64,000 nucleotides of DNA, from the NCBI GenBank assembly GCA_016201865.1, contig JACQCA010000039.1, forward strand, positions 1 to 64,000. Direction: 5' to 3'. The first letter of the stretch is position 1. Each line of letters begins with the position of its first letter. The DNA is from Nitrospirota bacterium (GTDB taxonomy: Bacteria; Nitrospirota; Nitrospiria; JACQBZ01). The translations under genes were made by a program, and so were the position numbers. Positions 1-11,100 of this stretch are shown piece after piece. The notes under the pieces are model-generated. The model made no database searches, had not been told where the DNA came from, and saw nothing but the letters and a program-made list of their open reading frames with translations.

Positions 1-72
1 GAACCGACCGAGTTCGACAAGGAATTTTTAAAGGCCCTTCGAATCCGTTCGGACGACGCTCCCAACCCCTAA
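1..72 (+). CDS. C-terminal end of a truncated CDS (...EPTEFDKEFLKALRIRSDDAPNP*), product unknown
   Basis: Open frame from base 1 to TAA at 70-72; only 23 codons visible. Confidence 0.35.
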   Translation, partial: EPTEFDKEFLKALRIRSDDAPNP

Positions 73-135
73 CCCGCCGCCGACAACATAAAAACGTTGA
101 CAAGCCCGCACCCCTTTGCTATTTTAACCCCCCGT

Positions 136-211
136 GCCGAGATAGCTCAGTCGGTAGAGCAGAGGCCTGAAAAGCCTTGTGTCGGCAGTTCGATTCTGCC
201 TCTCGGCACCA
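136..211 (+). tRNA. tRNA-Phe (anticodon GAA)
   Basis: Cloverleaf read by eye: acceptor GCCGAGA/TCTCGGC, D-arm GCTCAGTCGGTAGAGC, anticodon loop CTGAAAA, T-arm GGCAG-TTCGATT-CTGCC, encoded CCA. Confidence 0.95.
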
Positions 212-258
212 GTTTTATTTCGGGGCCCGTGCTATCGCACTGAAGAATCCGGCCGCTT

Positions 259-360
259 TCACGCCGAATAGAGCGCGACGCGGTTGCCCTCGCTGTCCTC
301 AATGATCGCACGGTCCATATCCGTCACCGGAATATCACACCAAACGATTTGATGAGCCAT
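259..360 (-). pseudogene. VOC/glyoxalase-family remnant (MAHQIVWCDIPVTDMDRAIIEDSEGNRVALYSA*), internally deleted
   Basis: 33-codon ORF joining a VOC-like N-terminus (IVWCDIPVTDMDRAI) to a VOC-like C-terminus (IEDSEGNRVALYS). Confidence 0.6.
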
Positions 361-429
361 GATTTCCCCTCCCCGCTTTATCTTTATCGGCCGCGCGCGA
401 GGCCGGACCTGGGGTTACGTCAAGCGCGC

Positions 430-1557
430 TCACGCGTACAGCTCTTCCCTGAAGCGGGCCTGGATTTTCAGAATCTCGTCGGCGTTCTTGATCAGCGCCT
501 CGACGCAGGCGCGGTCGAGCTGGGCTCCGGCGATCCGCCGGAGATTGTCAAAGGCCTCCTCGTTGGTCCAGGCCGGCTTGTAGGGACGCTCACTCGTCAG
601 CGCGTCGAAGATGTCGGCGGCCGAAATGATCCGGGCCTCGACCGGGATCGCGTCCCCCTTCAGTCCGTGGGGATAGCCGTTGCCGTCGACATGCTCGTGG
701 TGGAATTCGGTGATGTTCCGCATCATTTCGATATTCCGGAAATGGTCCAGGCCGAAATCCTTCATGATGGCGTCGATGATCTCCCGGCCCTTGATCGTGT
801 GCTCTTTCATCAGCTTGAATTCCTCGGGGCTGAGCCGGTCCGCCTTGCTGAGGATCGTGTCCGGGACGCCGATCTTCCCGATATCGTGGAGCGGGGAAAA
901 CAGGAAAACGTACTCGATGAACTCGTCGTCGAACCCGTGCCGGTCCGCCATCTCCCGTGCGATGAGCCGTGCGTAATGCGACATCCGATCCAGGTGCGCC
1001 CCCGTTTCCATGTCCCGATAGGCGGTGATGTCGCGCGCCGCCTTCACGGTCGAGAGCATGGTCTTGATCGTCATCAGGTCGTTGATGATGGTGAGCGAGA
1101 CCAGGTGGCCGAACAGGTTCAGGTAATGCACCACCTCGGGGTTGAGCGAATTCTCCCGATGGGAATCGAAGAATACGAACCCGAAGAAGATGCCGCTCAT
1201 GTACATCGGCAGGGTATAGCTGGCCCGGTAGCCCTGTGCGATGATGCGGCGGCTGTGCTCGCGGTCAGGCGGGGCGAACGCGGTCAGGTCGTTGATCAGC
1301 CGCGGCCGCCGGGTCTTGCAGATTTCGGTGAGGGACCGGGAATCGGACAGCTTGGCCTCGTATCGGGACAGGGGGTTCCCCCCTCCGCTGCTGTGGCTGA
1401 AGGTCTTGAGCATGTCGGTCTTGGGGTCGTAGATCGCCACGGCGATTCGGTCGATGAAATCGTACCGCCTCCGGACGGCCCCGTGGATACTGCCGATCTT
1501 GTCCGAAATCGAGGTATTGTTGTTCAGTTTCTGGAAAAACTCCTGATCGGGGCTCAT
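430..1557 (-). CDS. GAF domain + HD-GYP domain protein (putative c-di-GMP phosphodiesterase)
   Basis: 375 aa; HDIGKIGVPDTIL...EHTIKGREI, HHEHVDGNGYPHGLKGDAIP motifs of HD-GYP. Confidence 0.9.
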   Translation of the reverse strand: MSPDQEFFQKLNNNTSISDKIGSIHGAVRRRYDFIDRIAVAIYDPKTDMLKTFSHSSGGGNPLSRYEAKLSDSRSLTEICKTRRPRLINDLTAFAPPDREHSRRIIAQGYRASYTLPMYMSGIFFGFVFFDSHRENSLNPEVVHYLNLFGHLVSLTIINDLMTIKTMLSTVKAARDITAYRDMETGAHLDRMSHYARLIAREMADRHGFDDEFIEYVFLFSPLHDIGKIGVPDTILSKADRLSPEEFKLMKEHTIKGREIIDAIMKDFGLDHFRNIEMMRNITEFHHEHVDGNGYPHGLKGDAIPVEARIISAADIFDALTSERPYKPAWTNEEAFDNLRRIAGAQLDRACVEALIKNADEILKIQARFREELYA

Positions 1558-2603
1558 GGGGTCTTCTCAAACAGATTTTCGGTAACGGGTTTGCCGCACG
1601 GGGGGCGGAAGGATGAGATGTTCATCGAACCGCTGTTGAGGACAAAGGCCTCGTCACCACCGGGGGAGAAGATGATCCGGACCGGATCCAGCCCCTCCGG
1701 CATCAGGGACAGCTCACACGTCACGGACATTGTTTCGACAGAGATCACGGTCAGGGAGCTGTTCGCGCAGCAGTGCGCCACGTAGACATACTTTCCGTCC
1801 GGTCCCGCCGCCACGGCCGATCCGCCGGCTGCCTTGACCTTGACGCGTTTGGCGATATGAAAAGGGACCGCCGTCAGATCGATCACCTCAACGACGGCTT
1901 CGGTGTCATGAGAGACGTAGGCCTGCGATCCGTCCGGCGTCACGGCCACGCCGACCGGGTTGCGCCCGACATCGACCGCGCGAATCCTGCCCGTGGCTTC
2001 GTCAACCGCCAACAATTGGTTCGAATCCCGGCTCGTGACCAGAAGAGTCCCGCGGGGCGCGATCGCGATATCGCCCGGGAAACCGGGTAGCGGGATCACG
2101 CGTTGCTTTTTCTCCTTGAGGTCGAAGATCGTCAGCGCCTTCGCCTGGTAATGCGGAATGTAGAGCGTTTGTCCGTCCCGCGCCACGGTGACGCTCCCGG
2201 GTCCCTTCTCCCTCAGTGGGATTCGCCCGACCACCCGATAATGGGTCGTGTCGATCACGGAGAGTTCATGACCGTTATGACGGATCCAGTACACGTACCG
2301 TCCGCCGAATCCGGATGGTCCGGCGGGCATTTCCCGAGCCCCTTCCTCGGGAGGCTTCGGCTCCGACCCGAGATCGATCCGCCGGATGACGCGGCGGGTT
2401 TCGAAATCGAGCACGGCGATGGAATCGGTATTGGGAACCTCGAAAAAGACCTTTGATGGGGGTCGCGGGAACGACGCGGTTTCCGCGCCGGAGGGATCGG
2501 GCCCGGCCGCCAACGAAAGAACGGCCAGTGCAATGCCCACCAGAACTCCGGTTGTCCAAAAACGCGAGAAAAGACGGCGAATCATGAAAGGACTAAACCC
2601 CAT
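1554..2603 (-). CDS. YVTN/beta-propeller repeat protein, exported
   Basis: 349 aa; N-terminal signal peptide, repeated DxxTxxVVxRIPL / VAVTPDGSQAYVSHD blades. Confidence 0.75.
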   Translation of the reverse strand: MGFSPFMIRRLFSRFWTTGVLVGIALAVLSLAAGPDPSGAETASFPRPPSKVFFEVPNTDSIAVLDFETRRVIRRIDLGSEPKPPEEGAREMPAGPSGFGGRYVYWIRHNGHELSVIDTTHYRVVGRIPLREKGPGSVTVARDGQTLYIPHYQAKALTIFDLKEKKQRVIPLPGFPGDIAIAPRGTLLVTSRDSNQLLAVDEATGRIRAVDVGRNPVGVAVTPDGSQAYVSHDTEAVVEVIDLTAVPFHIAKRVKVKAAGGSAVAAGPDGKYVYVAHCCANSSLTVISVETMSVTCELSLMPEGLDPVRIIFSPGGDEAFVLNSGSMNISSFRPPCGKPVTENLFEKTP

Positions 2604-3010
2604 TTTTTATTACTCTCCCCCCCCCGCGCGAGGCCGGAGCGGAGCCTGGACTTCTCATTTATCCAGGTTCATGGCGGGTCGAATACAAAAGTACAAAAGG
2701 GTCTTGCATTGCAACATCCGCCGCCCGCCCAAAATTTTCTTCAAACCCAGAATTCCCGCCGCTATTTTTTGCACCCAGTTAGTGTCAGGTCTTGCGATGA
2801 AATATTTTTCGTTTCCCATCGCCCGCCCGCGTGACGGCGCCCGGTTGATTTTGTGGGAATGATGCAGAATCAATAATCGCGTCGCGGCGGCATCGGTCTT
2901 GATATCCATCAAACGGCCTCATACCGGCATACGGGCGCAATGACAAGAATAATCAGGCAGGACAGATGGGCCGGATTATACTAAAAATGCCCCAAAAGCA
3001 CAAGGAGGTT

Positions 3011-3418
3011 ATGGCCCGTATTGTCTTCCCGATATCGTTCGATTACAATGGCTCCATGTATTTTGAAGTGGATGAGAATCCAAACTATCAGGGCTCGGTC
3101 TCGATGCGGTTTAAAGAACTGGGACCGGCGAGAGCGGTCAAACAGCTCCGGATGAGCGACCGCAAGAGCGAAGGCGAACTTTGCTGGGTTGCCGGCTGGT
3201 GCGATGATCCGAAGCAGCCGCTCTGCCCGGCATACGTCCAGCCGGTCGAGGAGTCGGGACAGGGTCTCGCCTATCTGATTTACGGCGGGAACTGGGGAAT
3301 CCGGCTCAGGCCGGTCGCTCTCGATGAAGACTGGAACCTTTCAAGTCCCAATCAATGGGGCGAGGCCTTTTTATTGATCGGTGATCTGCGCGGGATCGTT
3401 TATGCGGATGAGCCTTAA
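3011..3418 (+). CDS. hypothetical protein
   Basis: Open frame from 2966; ATG at 3011 follows AAGGAGG; no recognised family. Confidence 0.6.
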   Translation: MARIVFPISFDYNGSMYFEVDENPNYQGSVSMRFKELGPARAVKQLRMSDRKSEGELCWVAGWCDDPKQPLCPAYVQPVEESGQGLAYLIYGGNWGIRLRPVALDEDWNLSSPNQWGEAFLLIGDLRGIVYADEP

Positions 3419-4821
3419 CCACTCTTCGGATCGAACAATCCGATCTGGATCACTTCTTCCTGTGTGAACGGGATCGGATAGTTCCCGCTGAAGCAGGCGG
3501 TGCAGTAGCGATTCGTCTTGTGCGGCACGGCATCGAGCATCCCCTCCATGCTCAGATAGGCCAGGCTGTCGGCCGTGACGTAGGATCGGATCTCTTCGAC
3601 ACTGTGGCTGGACGCGATCAGTTCCGCCCGCGTCGGCGTATCGATCCCGTAGTAACAGGGCGAGATGATCGGCGGCGAGCTGATCCGAAGATGCACCTCG
3701 CGGGCCCCCGCATGCCGGATCATCTTGATGATCTTCCGGCTGGTCGTTCCCCTCACGATCGAATCGTCCACCACCACCACGCGTTTCCCCTTCAGGATAT
3801 CCCCGACGGCGTTGAGCTTGATCTTCACGCCGAAATGGCGTATGGACTCCTCGGGCTCGATGAAGGTCCGGCCGACGTAATGGTTTCGGATCAAGCCGTT
3901 TTCATAACGGAGGTTGGCGGCCTCGGCATATCCCAGCGCGGCCGGCATGCCGGAATCCGGAACCGGGATCACGATATCGGCCGGCACCGCCGTCTCACGG
4001 GCCAATTGCCGTCCGAGATTTTTCCGGATCTCGTACACCTGATGATCGAAGACGCGGCTGTCCGGCCTGGAAAAATAGACATACTCGAAAACGCAAAAGG
4101 CCGGTTCCGTCTTGGGAAACGGCTTGTGAGACGTCAGACCGTTTTCATTGATCAGGACCAGCTCGCCCGGCTCGATGTCGCGGATGTATTCCGCATCAAT
4201 CAGGTCGAACGCGCAGGTCTCGGAGGCCAGGACCCAGGCGTCCTTAACCCGGCCGAGCGAAAGCGGACGAAGGCCGTACGGATCCCGGGCGCCGATCAAA
4301 CCCTGCTCAGTGAGGATCACCAGCGAGTACGCGCCCTTCACCCGGAGCAAGGCGTCGGTCAATCGAGCCATGATGTCCTTTTCCTTGGACTGGGCGATGA
4401 GGTGAATGATCACTTCGCTGTCGGACGTGGATTGAAAGATGGCGCCGTAGGCCTCGAGTTGATCGCGCAAGAAGACGGCGTTCGTCAGATTGCCGTTGTG
4501 GGCCAGCGCCAGCATGCCCAGCGCGAAATTGACGATGATGGGCTGGACGTTTTTGAGATGGTTCTCCCCCGTCGTGGAATAACGGTTGTGCCCGATCGCC
4601 CTGGAGCCTTTCAGGCGGCCGAGCCGTTCTTTGTCGAACAGATCGGAAACCAGCCCGATCCCCTTTTCCTGATAGAAGATCTTGCCGTCGGACGAGACAA
4701 TGCCGGTCGCCTCCTGGCCGCGGTGTTGCAGCGCGTACAGACCGAGATAGGTCATATTCGCCGCCTCTTTGGAGCCGGCGATTCCGAAGATGCCGCATTC
4801 TTCGTGAAACTTATCGAACAT
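3415..4821 (-). CDS. purF: amidophosphoribosyltransferase
   Basis: 468 aa; [10 protein letters not shown]-terminus (Ntn glutaminase), [18 protein letters not shown] motif. Confidence 0.97.
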   Translation of the reverse strand: MFDKFHEECGIFGIAGSKEAANMTYLGLYALQHRGQEATGIVSSDGKIFYQEKGIGLVSDLFDKERLGRLKGSRAIGHNRYSTTGENHLKNVQPIIVNFALGMLALAHNGNLTNAVFLRDQLEAYGAIFQSTSDSEVIIHLIAQSKEKDIMARLTDALLRVKGAYSLVILTEQGLIGARDPYGLRPLSLGRVKDAWVLASETCAFDLIDAEYIRDIEPGELVLINENGLTSHKPFPKTEPAFCVFEYVYFSRPDSRVFDHQVYEIRKNLGRQLARETAVPADIVIPVPDSGMPAALGYAEAANLRYENGLIRNHYVGRTFIEPEESIRHFGVKIKLNAVGDILKGKRVVVVDDSIVRGTTSRKIIKMIRHAGAREVHLRISSPPIISPCYYGIDTPTRAELIASSHSVEEIRSYVTADSLAYLSMEGMLDAVPHKTNRYCTACFSGNYPIPFTQEEVIQIGLFDPKSG

Positions 4822-4824
4822 TTT

Positions 4825-7074
4825 TTAACGCCCCTGCGATGACTCTTGAAAATGCGACTCGATCGCCCCTTGCCAGGCCGTCCGCATCGCCTCGACCGAG
4901 AGATCGATCGAAGGCCGACCCGACCGCTCGGCGCGGATCGTCAAACGATTTCCGCCGACCCGGCCGATCACGGCCGTCGGCACGCCTTTCTCCGCGCAAC
5001 GCTTCTCCAATTCGTCCAGACGAACCTCCTTGACCGTCACGACAATCCTGGACTGCGTTTCACCGAACAGATAGGCGTCCATCCGGATCGGAAGATCGGG
5101 AAGCGTCACGGCCGCGCCGAGCGATCGCACGGACATCATGGCCGCCTCGGCCAGCGCGACGGCCAATCCGCCCTCGGAACAGTCATGCGCCGATTTAATT
5201 ATACCAGCCTCGATCGCGTCTAAACAACAGTTTTGTAGGACCTTTTCCACGGCCAGATCCAGCAGCGGCGGGAATCCCCCTTCGCGGGAATGAACCTGCT
5301 TGAGATATTCGGTTCCGCCGAGTTCTTCCTTCGTTTCCCCCAATAAAACGATCCGGTCCCCTTCGTCTTGGAACCCGGGCCGGACGACCCGCGCGACATC
5401 TTCGATCAGCCCCACCATCCCGATAATCGGCGTGGGATAGATGTCCAGGCCGTTCGTCTCGTTGTAAAAGCTGACGTTCCCGCTCACCACCGGAATCTCC
5501 AATTCCCGGCAGGCGTCCGCGATCCCTTCGACCGACAGCGCGAACTGCCACATCACGGCCGGTTTTTCGGGATTGCCGAAATTGAGACAGTCGGTCAGGC
5601 CGATCGGCCGGCCGCCGGCGCAGACGACGTTCCGGGCCGCTTCGCAGACCGCGATCACACCTCCCCGGTATGGGTTCAGGAGGCCGTAGGCGCCGTTTCC
5701 GCCCAGGCTCAAGACCAAGGCCTTACGCGTCTCTTTGACTCGAACAACGGCCGCCTCAAAACCCGGCGGGATCACGGTGTTGGTGCGGACCATGTGATCG
5801 TACTGTTGATACACCCAGCGCTTGCTCGCGATCGTCGGCGAACGAAGCAGCGTCATCAAGGCGTCGCCGGAGTCCGACGGTTGCGGGATCAGGTCCAGTG
5901 AAATCCCCTGAACCGCGTCCAGATAGGCCGGCGCCTCCATCGGCCGCTCGTAGACCGGCGCGTCGTCGGTCAAGGAGGAGACCGGAAGGTCCGCGACGAT
6001 CCGGCCCTCCTCTTTGAGCACCAGCCTTCGGCTGTCCGTCACGCGACCGATCACGGCCGCGTCCAGATCCCACCGGGCGCAGACGCCTAAGATCTCGCTC
6101 TCCATGCCGGGCTTTGCGACCAGCAGCATCCGTTCCTGCGACTCCGAAAGCATCACCTCGTACGGGCTCATTCCCTCTTCGCGCCGGGGAACGAGGGAGA
6201 GGTCCAATTCGACGCCGGTCCCGCCCCGGCCGGCCATCTCGACGGACGAGCTCGTCAATCCGGCCGCGCCCATATCCTGGATTCCGACGACCAGGCCCCG
6301 TTTCATGATCTCCAGGCAGGCCTCGAGCAGCAATTTTTCGGTGAAGGGATCGCCGACCTGAACGGTGGGCCGGCGGGCCTCGATCGATTCGTCGAAGCCT
6401 TCCGAGGCCATGGTCGCCCCGTGAATGCCGTCCCGCCCCGTCTTGGAGCCGATATAGATGACGGTGTTTCCGACGCCGCTGGCTGAGGCCCGAAAGATCC
6501 GGTCTTTTTTTGCAATGCCCAGGCAAAAGACATTCACAAGCGGGTTCTGATTGTAGATCTCATTAAAGTAGATCTCGCCTCCGACCGTTGGAATCCCCAT
6601 GCAATTCCCGTAGCCGGCGATGCCGGATACGACGCCTTCCAAAAGGTAACGGTTTTTTGGAATTTCCATCGGTCCGAACCGCAGCGAATCCAGAAGCGCA
6701 ACGGGTCTCGCCCCCATCGTGAAGATGTCCCGAAGGATCCCGCCGACGCCGGTCGCAGCCCCCTGATACGGCTCTATAAAGGAAGGATGGTTGTGGCTTT
6801 CGATCTTGAAGACGGCCGCCAGGCCGTCCCCGATATCCACGACGCCGGCATTCTCCCCCGGCCCCTGAAGCACGCGGGCACCCGCGGTCGGAAGCTTTTT
6901 AAGGTGGACCTTCGAACTCTTGTAGCTGCAGTGCTCGCTCCACATGACGGAGAATACGCCCAATTCAAGCAGATTGGGTTCGCGGCCGAGGAAAGCGAGG
7001 ATCTTTTGATACTCCTCCTGCGTCAAACCGTGCCGTTCCGCGACATCCTGATTCATCGGCATACTATTCGTCAT
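4825..7074 (-). CDS. purL: phosphoribosylformylglycinamidine synthase subunit PurL
   Basis: [25 protein letters not shown] motifs; start set at MTNSMPMNQ, overlapping the purQ stop. Confidence 0.96.
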   Translation of the reverse strand: MTNSMPMNQDVAERHGLTQEEYQKILAFLGREPNLLELGVFSVMWSEHCSYKSSKVHLKKLPTAGARVLQGPGENAGVVDIGDGLAAVFKIESHNHPSFIEPYQGAATGVGGILRDIFTMGARPVALLDSLRFGPMEIPKNRYLLEGVVSGIAGYGNCMGIPTVGGEIYFNEIYNQNPLVNVFCLGIAKKDRIFRASASGVGNTVIYIGSKTGRDGIHGATMASEGFDESIEARRPTVQVGDPFTEKLLLEACLEIMKRGLVVGIQDMGAAGLTSSSVEMAGRGGTGVELDLSLVPRREEGMSPYEVMLSESQERMLLVAKPGMESEILGVCARWDLDAAVIGRVTDSRRLVLKEEGRIVADLPVSSLTDDAPVYERPMEAPAYLDAVQGISLDLIPQPSDSGDALMTLLRSPTIASKRWVYQQYDHMVRTNTVIPPGFEAAVVRVKETRKALVLSLGGNGAYGLLNPYRGGVIAVCEAARNVVCAGGRPIGLTDCLNFGNPEKPAVMWQFALSVEGIADACRELEIPVVSGNVSFYNETNGLDIYPTPIIGMVGLIEDVARVVRPGFQDEGDRIVLLGETKEELGGTEYLKQVHSREGGFPPLLDLAVEKVLQNCCLDAIEAGIIKSAHDCSEGGLAVALAEAAMMSVRSLGAAVTLPDLPIRMDAYLFGETQSRIVVTVKEVRLDELEKRCAEKGVPTAVIGRVGGNRLTIRAERSGRPSIDLSVEAMRTAWQGAIESHFQESSQGR

Positions 7075-7769
7075 CGTTTCACGGCGTGTTGTTCCAGAAT
7101 CGATTGGAAAATGGATCGGCCGTCCGTATTGCCGTCGAAGCCCTCCGCGCACCGCTCGGGATGCGGCATCATTCCCAGGACGTTTCGGGTTCGGTTGCAG
7201 ATCCCGGCGATCGAATCCCTCGATCCATTGGGGTTGGCTTCATCGCTGATCCGGCCGTCACTTTCACAATATCGGAAAACAACTTGATGGTTTTCTTTAA
7301 GTTCCCGGAGGGTTTCCGGATCGGCATAATAATTGCCCTCGGCGTGGGCGATGGGAAGCTTTAAAATCCGGCCGGGCTGAACCGAAGCGGTGAACGGAGT
7401 CTGGTCGGTCTCGACGCGGACGAAGACCTCTTTGCAGATAAATTTCAGCGACCGATTTCGAAGCATGGCACCGGGCAACAAGCCGGCCTCCAGCAGGATC
7501 TGAAAACCGTTGCAGATCCCCAACACCGGGCCGCCGGCCGTCGCGAAGTCCCGAACGGTTTTCATGACGGGAGAGTATTGGGCGATCGCGCCCGTTCTCA
7601 GATAATCGCCGTAGGAAAATCCGCCGGGAATGACGACGGCGTCGACGCCGCGAAGGTCCGTTTCTTTATGCCAGATAAACTCGGCGGGCTGGCCCAAGAG
7701 ATGTTTGAGAACGTGATAACAATCGTGATCGCAATTCGAGCCCGGGAAGACCAAGATTCCAAACCGCAT
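7071..7769 (-). CDS. purQ: phosphoribosylformylglycinamidine synthase subunit PurQ
   Basis: 232 aa; [36 protein letters not shown]. Confidence 0.97.
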   Translation of the reverse strand: MRFGILVFPGSNCDHDCYHVLKHLLGQPAEFIWHKETDLRGVDAVVIPGGFSYGDYLRTGAIAQYSPVMKTVRDFATAGGPVLGICNGFQILLEAGLLPGAMLRNRSLKFICKEVFVRVETDQTPFTASVQPGRILKLPIAHAEGNYYADPETLRELKENHQVVFRYCESDGRISDEANPNGSRDSIAGICNRTRNVLGMMPHPERCAEGFDGNTDGRSIFQSILEQHAVKR

Positions 7770-7832
7770 GATCGCTCCGACGCCTATTTATAGGGGCTCG
7801 CTGAGTAGATGCCCAGGGCTTACTCGTGGAAT

Positions 7833-8213
7833 CTAATCCTCGATCTTCAACAGGGTCTTGACCGTCCTGAGCAGGTCGCTGGTTTGGATCGGTTTGGGCA
7901 GATAGGCATTGGCCCCCAGTTTCATGCCTTTTTCTTTGTCCGTCTCCGTGCCCTCCGTGCTCACGATGATCACGGGAACATGGCTGTAATTCGGATCCTT
8001 TCGAACGATGCTGAGCAGTTTAAGACCGTCCATCAAGGGCATATTGATATCGGCCAGGATCAGATTGAATTTGTTCTCGGAAAGTTTTTTCAAGGCCTCG
8101 ACCCCGTTCCCGGCCTCGATGATCTTGGCTCCGCGGATCCGCTTCAGGCTGAACGAAATCAACTGGCGCATCGTGGGCGAATCCTCCACCACCAAGAAAT
8201 TATACTCGGCCAT
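7833..8213 (-). CDS. CheY-like response regulator
   Basis: 126 aa; VVEDSPTMRQL, LILADINMPLMDGL, K in YLPKPI. Confidence 0.93.
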   Translation of the reverse strand: MAEYNFLVVEDSPTMRQLISFSLKRIRGAKIIEAGNGVEALKKLSENKFNLILADINMPLMDGLKLLSIVRKDPNYSHVPVIIVSTEGTETDKEKGMKLGANAYLPKPIQTSDLLRTVKTLLKIED

Positions 8214-8225
8214 ACAACCCCCTAA

Positions 8226-9062
8226 TCAGCTCTTCCCGCTTAGAAGATCGATAAAGCTCTGGATCGTGGACAGTTTCCGCTCCGACACCGAGTAGAGTTT
8301 GGAGCTGAAGATGGCCGTGGCGGCGTGACCGGCCAGCATGGAAAACAGCTCGTAATCCACCCGGCTCAGCTTCTTGCTTTTCTGCTCCAGGAGCGAAAAG
8401 ATCGCCAGCACGCCGATGATCCGCTCCTTGATCTTCAGCGGGATGCAAACGACGGGGTCCAGGTCGTGGGCCGGTTTGAAACCTTCGGCATCGGGTTCGA
8501 TATAACTTTCGCCCGTCCGGGCCACATCCCCGATGATCCCCTCGCCCACCTTGATCTTTCTCATGCGCTTTTCATCCATCCCCTCGGTCAGGACCGCGGT
8601 TAATTCGTTCGTGACTTCATCTAAAACCATGATCGCAAAACGGTCGGCGCCCACCAGATTGATCACGATTTCCTGGAGGATCCTCAGCACTTCTTTGAAA
8701 TCCAGCGTCGAATGAAGCTGATAACTGGCGACATAGAGGTTGGCCAGATTGTTGTTCTCCTCCTCTACCTCGACGTATTTCGCCGCAAAATCCTTATTCT
8801 CGGCCTCGACCTCCTTGAAACGGTCCAGGAGGGCCCGTTTCTCTTCCTGAAGCTGTCTCAACACCTCCTGGAGTTCGCTCACGGGGCTTCCCTGGAGTCC
8901 TTTTTTGACCGCTTTGGCCTCCTCCTCCAACTGCACGATTTTGTAACGGAGGCGTTCGTTCTCCTTCAGAAGATCCTGGGTAAACTCCTCGCCCTTCTTG
9001 AAGATCTCCAGGAACTCCCGGGTCTTTTTAAACAAGTCCGTTACGATCTCAGGTTTTTCCAT
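8226..9062 (-). CDS. coiled-coil + GAF domain protein
   Basis: 278 aa; heptad-rich N-terminus, GAF region VGADRFAIMVLDEVTNEL...GEGIIGDVARTGESY. Confidence 0.85.
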   Translation of the reverse strand: MEKPEIVTDLFKKTREFLEIFKKGEEFTQDLLKENERLRYKIVQLEEEAKAVKKGLQGSPVSELQEVLRQLQEEKRALLDRFKEVEAENKDFAAKYVEVEEENNNLANLYVASYQLHSTLDFKEVLRILQEIVINLVGADRFAIMVLDEVTNELTAVLTEGMDEKRMRKIKVGEGIIGDVARTGESYIEPDAEGFKPAHDLDPVVCIPLKIKERIIGVLAIFSLLEQKSKKLSRVDYELFSMLAGHAATAIFSSKLYSVSERKLSTIQSFIDLLSGKS

Positions 9063-9148
9063 CAGGGTCCCTTTTCAAGACGTTTTCATGATACCATGTT
9101 TTCAAAAACGGGACAAGGGGGAGCGCCGCCCGCTTTCCGCAATCGGGA

Positions 9149-10201
9149 TCAGTAACATTTCCGGATCACCTCGCGCGGAATCTGATGCAAAGGAAGGATC
9201 TGATCCACCGCACCGATACTGATCGCCTCCTTCGGCATTCCGAAGACGACGGAGGTCTCCTCCGCTTCGGCGATCGTCGCCCCGCCCTTTTCCTTAATCG
9301 CCTTCATCCCCATCTTGCCGTCCGAACCCATCCCGGTCAAGAGTATTCCCAAGACTTTCTCTTTATAGAGTTCGGCCGCCGAGGTCATCAGCCGGTCCAC
9401 GGACGGCGTATATTTATCGGCATCCACCTTGGGTTTCAGATCGATCCGGACTTTATTCTCCGCCGACCGAATCATCATGTGGTGGCCGCCCGGGGCGATG
9501 TAGACCTTGCCCGTTTCCAACAAATCGCCGACCTCGCCCTCCTTGACGGGAAGCTTGGCCGATTTGTTCAGTCGCTCCGCAAAATACTGCGTGAAACCGG
9601 GCGGCATATGCTGGACCACCAGCACGGCCGCCGGAAAATCCTTGGGCAATTGGGTCAGAATCGACTGGATGGCGGGCGGGCCGCCGGTCGAGGCTCCGAT
9701 CGCCACCAATTGCACGGCATCCAGGCGAGGACGACTCCTCGGAGCGGCCGTCACGGCCGCCTCGTCTTGGACCCGTGATTGATATTTAAGCCGGAGCTTT
9801 TCGGGCGGAATTGAAGCGGCCGTCTCGACCTTCGACACCAGTTCGGCCCGAAGATCCATGATTTCCAAGGAGGCCTGCTGGGTCGGCTTGCCCAGGAAGT
9901 CTGCCGCCCCCATTTCAAGCGCCTTAAAGACATTGCTGCTTTCGGATCGGGAGCTGATGACGACCACCGGGATCGGCTCATTCGCCATCAGCCAACGCAG
10001 GAAGGTAAAGCCGTCCATCGTCGGCATTTCAAGATCGAGGGTGATGACGTCCGGTTTGGAACGGCTGATGAAACGAATCGCCTCGCTCCCGTTCGGAACC
10101 GTTCCGATGACCTCAAAGCGGGGGACGGCCTTCAAGAACCCGGCAATCGTCTGGCGATAGAAGGCCGAATCATCAATGATCAATACCTTGATTCGATTCA
10201 T
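9149..10201 (-). CDS. cheB: chemotaxis protein-glutamate methylesterase CheB
   Basis: 350 aa; receiver domain + GASTGGPPAIQ, VVQHMPPGFT, ILLTGMGSDG. Confidence 0.96.
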   Translation of the reverse strand: MNRIKVLIIDDSAFYRQTIAGFLKAVPRFEVIGTVPNGSEAIRFISRSKPDVITLDLEMPTMDGFTFLRWLMANEPIPVVVISSRSESSNVFKALEMGAADFLGKPTQQASLEIMDLRAELVSKVETAASIPPEKLRLKYQSRVQDEAAVTAAPRSRPRLDAVQLVAIGASTGGPPAIQSILTQLPKDFPAAVLVVQHMPPGFTQYFAERLNKSAKLPVKEGEVGDLLETGKVYIAPGGHHMMIRSAENKVRIDLKPKVDADKYTPSVDRLMTSAAELYKEKVLGILLTGMGSDGKMGMKAIKEKGGATIAEAEETSVVFGMPKEAISIGAVDQILPLHQIPREVIRKCY

Positions 10202-10204
10202 CGG

Positions 10205-11092
10205 TCACCTCTCGGCATCGGCAAGAACCGGACTTTGATTCAACTTTTGATAGACCATATCATGCTTCAGATGACGAAGCGCATAGGCCGCGGAGATGTT
10301 GATCAGGGACTCGGAATGTCCCAGGAGAAGAAATCCCTGGTCCTTCAGCTTATGGTGAAACATCTCAACCACCTTCCGCTTCGTCGGTAAATCAAAATAG
10401 ATGATCACGTTTCGGCAAAAGATGACGTCCATGGGATTAATGAAAGCCAATTTGGAGCTGTCCAGGAGATTGAGATGGAGAAAGACGACATTTTTCTTGA
10501 TCTCATCCGAGATCCGATGGGCGTTTTCTTCCTTTTTAAAATATTTCGCCACGTATCGGGGATCGGTGGAACGAAAGGCGGTCGGTTGATAAATACCGCG
10601 CCGAGCCGATTGGAGCACGCGTTGACTAATATCCGTGGCAAAGATCTCGATCGTCCAGTCCCGGAATTCCGCTTTTTCGTGAAGCAGCATCGAGATCGTA
10701 TACGGCTCTTCCCCCGTCGAACAGCCGGCGCTCCAGATCCGCAACGATTTGTTTTGGTTCTTTTTCGACGCAATTTCGGGTAGGATTTCTTCCGAGAAGG
10801 ACTTCAACTGTTGCTCCTCCCGAAAGAAATAGGTTTCATGGATGCTCAACAGATCGATGACACTGGCCAGCTCTTCGTCTTTCTTGCGGTCATACTTCAG
10901 ATAAAAGTAGTAATCCCGGTAGCTGTCAAACTGCAGTCGTTGGACGCTGTGCAACAACCGATTCTCGACGAAATACTTCGCGCGTTCGTCCAAGACGATT
11001 CCGCTCTGTTCATACATCAGATCTCGGAAGAGGTGGAAGATGTCGTCGGAAAGCTCTAAGGATTTGTTTTGAGTCATCGTCGGATACGGCAT
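10205..11092 (-). CDS. cheR: chemotaxis protein methyltransferase CheR
   Basis: 295 aa; IWSAGCSTGEEPYTI, DVIFCRNVIIYFD, LGHSESL. Confidence 0.96.
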   Translation of the reverse strand: MPYPTMTQNKSLELSDDIFHLFRDLMYEQSGIVLDERAKYFVENRLLHSVQRLQFDSYRDYYFYLKYDRKKDEELASVIDLLSIHETYFFREEQQLKSFSEEILPEIASKKNQNKSLRIWSAGCSTGEEPYTISMLLHEKAEFRDWTIEIFATDISQRVLQSARRGIYQPTAFRSTDPRYVAKYFKKEENAHRISDEIKKNVVFLHLNLLDSSKLAFINPMDVIFCRNVIIYFDLPTKRKVVEMFHHKLKDQGFLLLGHSESLINISAAYALRHLKHDMVYQKLNQSPVLADAER

Positions 11093-11100
11093 CGGGTCAT

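Noticed and set aside
349-1785. Plus-strand 478-aa ORF and similar long antisense ORFs (e.g. 3520-4842, 14356-15297, 16630-17706, 25153-26616)
   Set aside because: They are mirror frames of well-supported minus-strand genes in GC-rich DNA; their translations are low-complexity Arg/Asp/His-rich with no recognisable domains
2600-2960. Possible remnant of a REP/RAYT-type element (AGTGTCAGGTCTTGCGATGAAATATTTTTC near 2781)
   Set aside because: Resemblance is from memory only, no transposase frame remains and no second copy was found in the window
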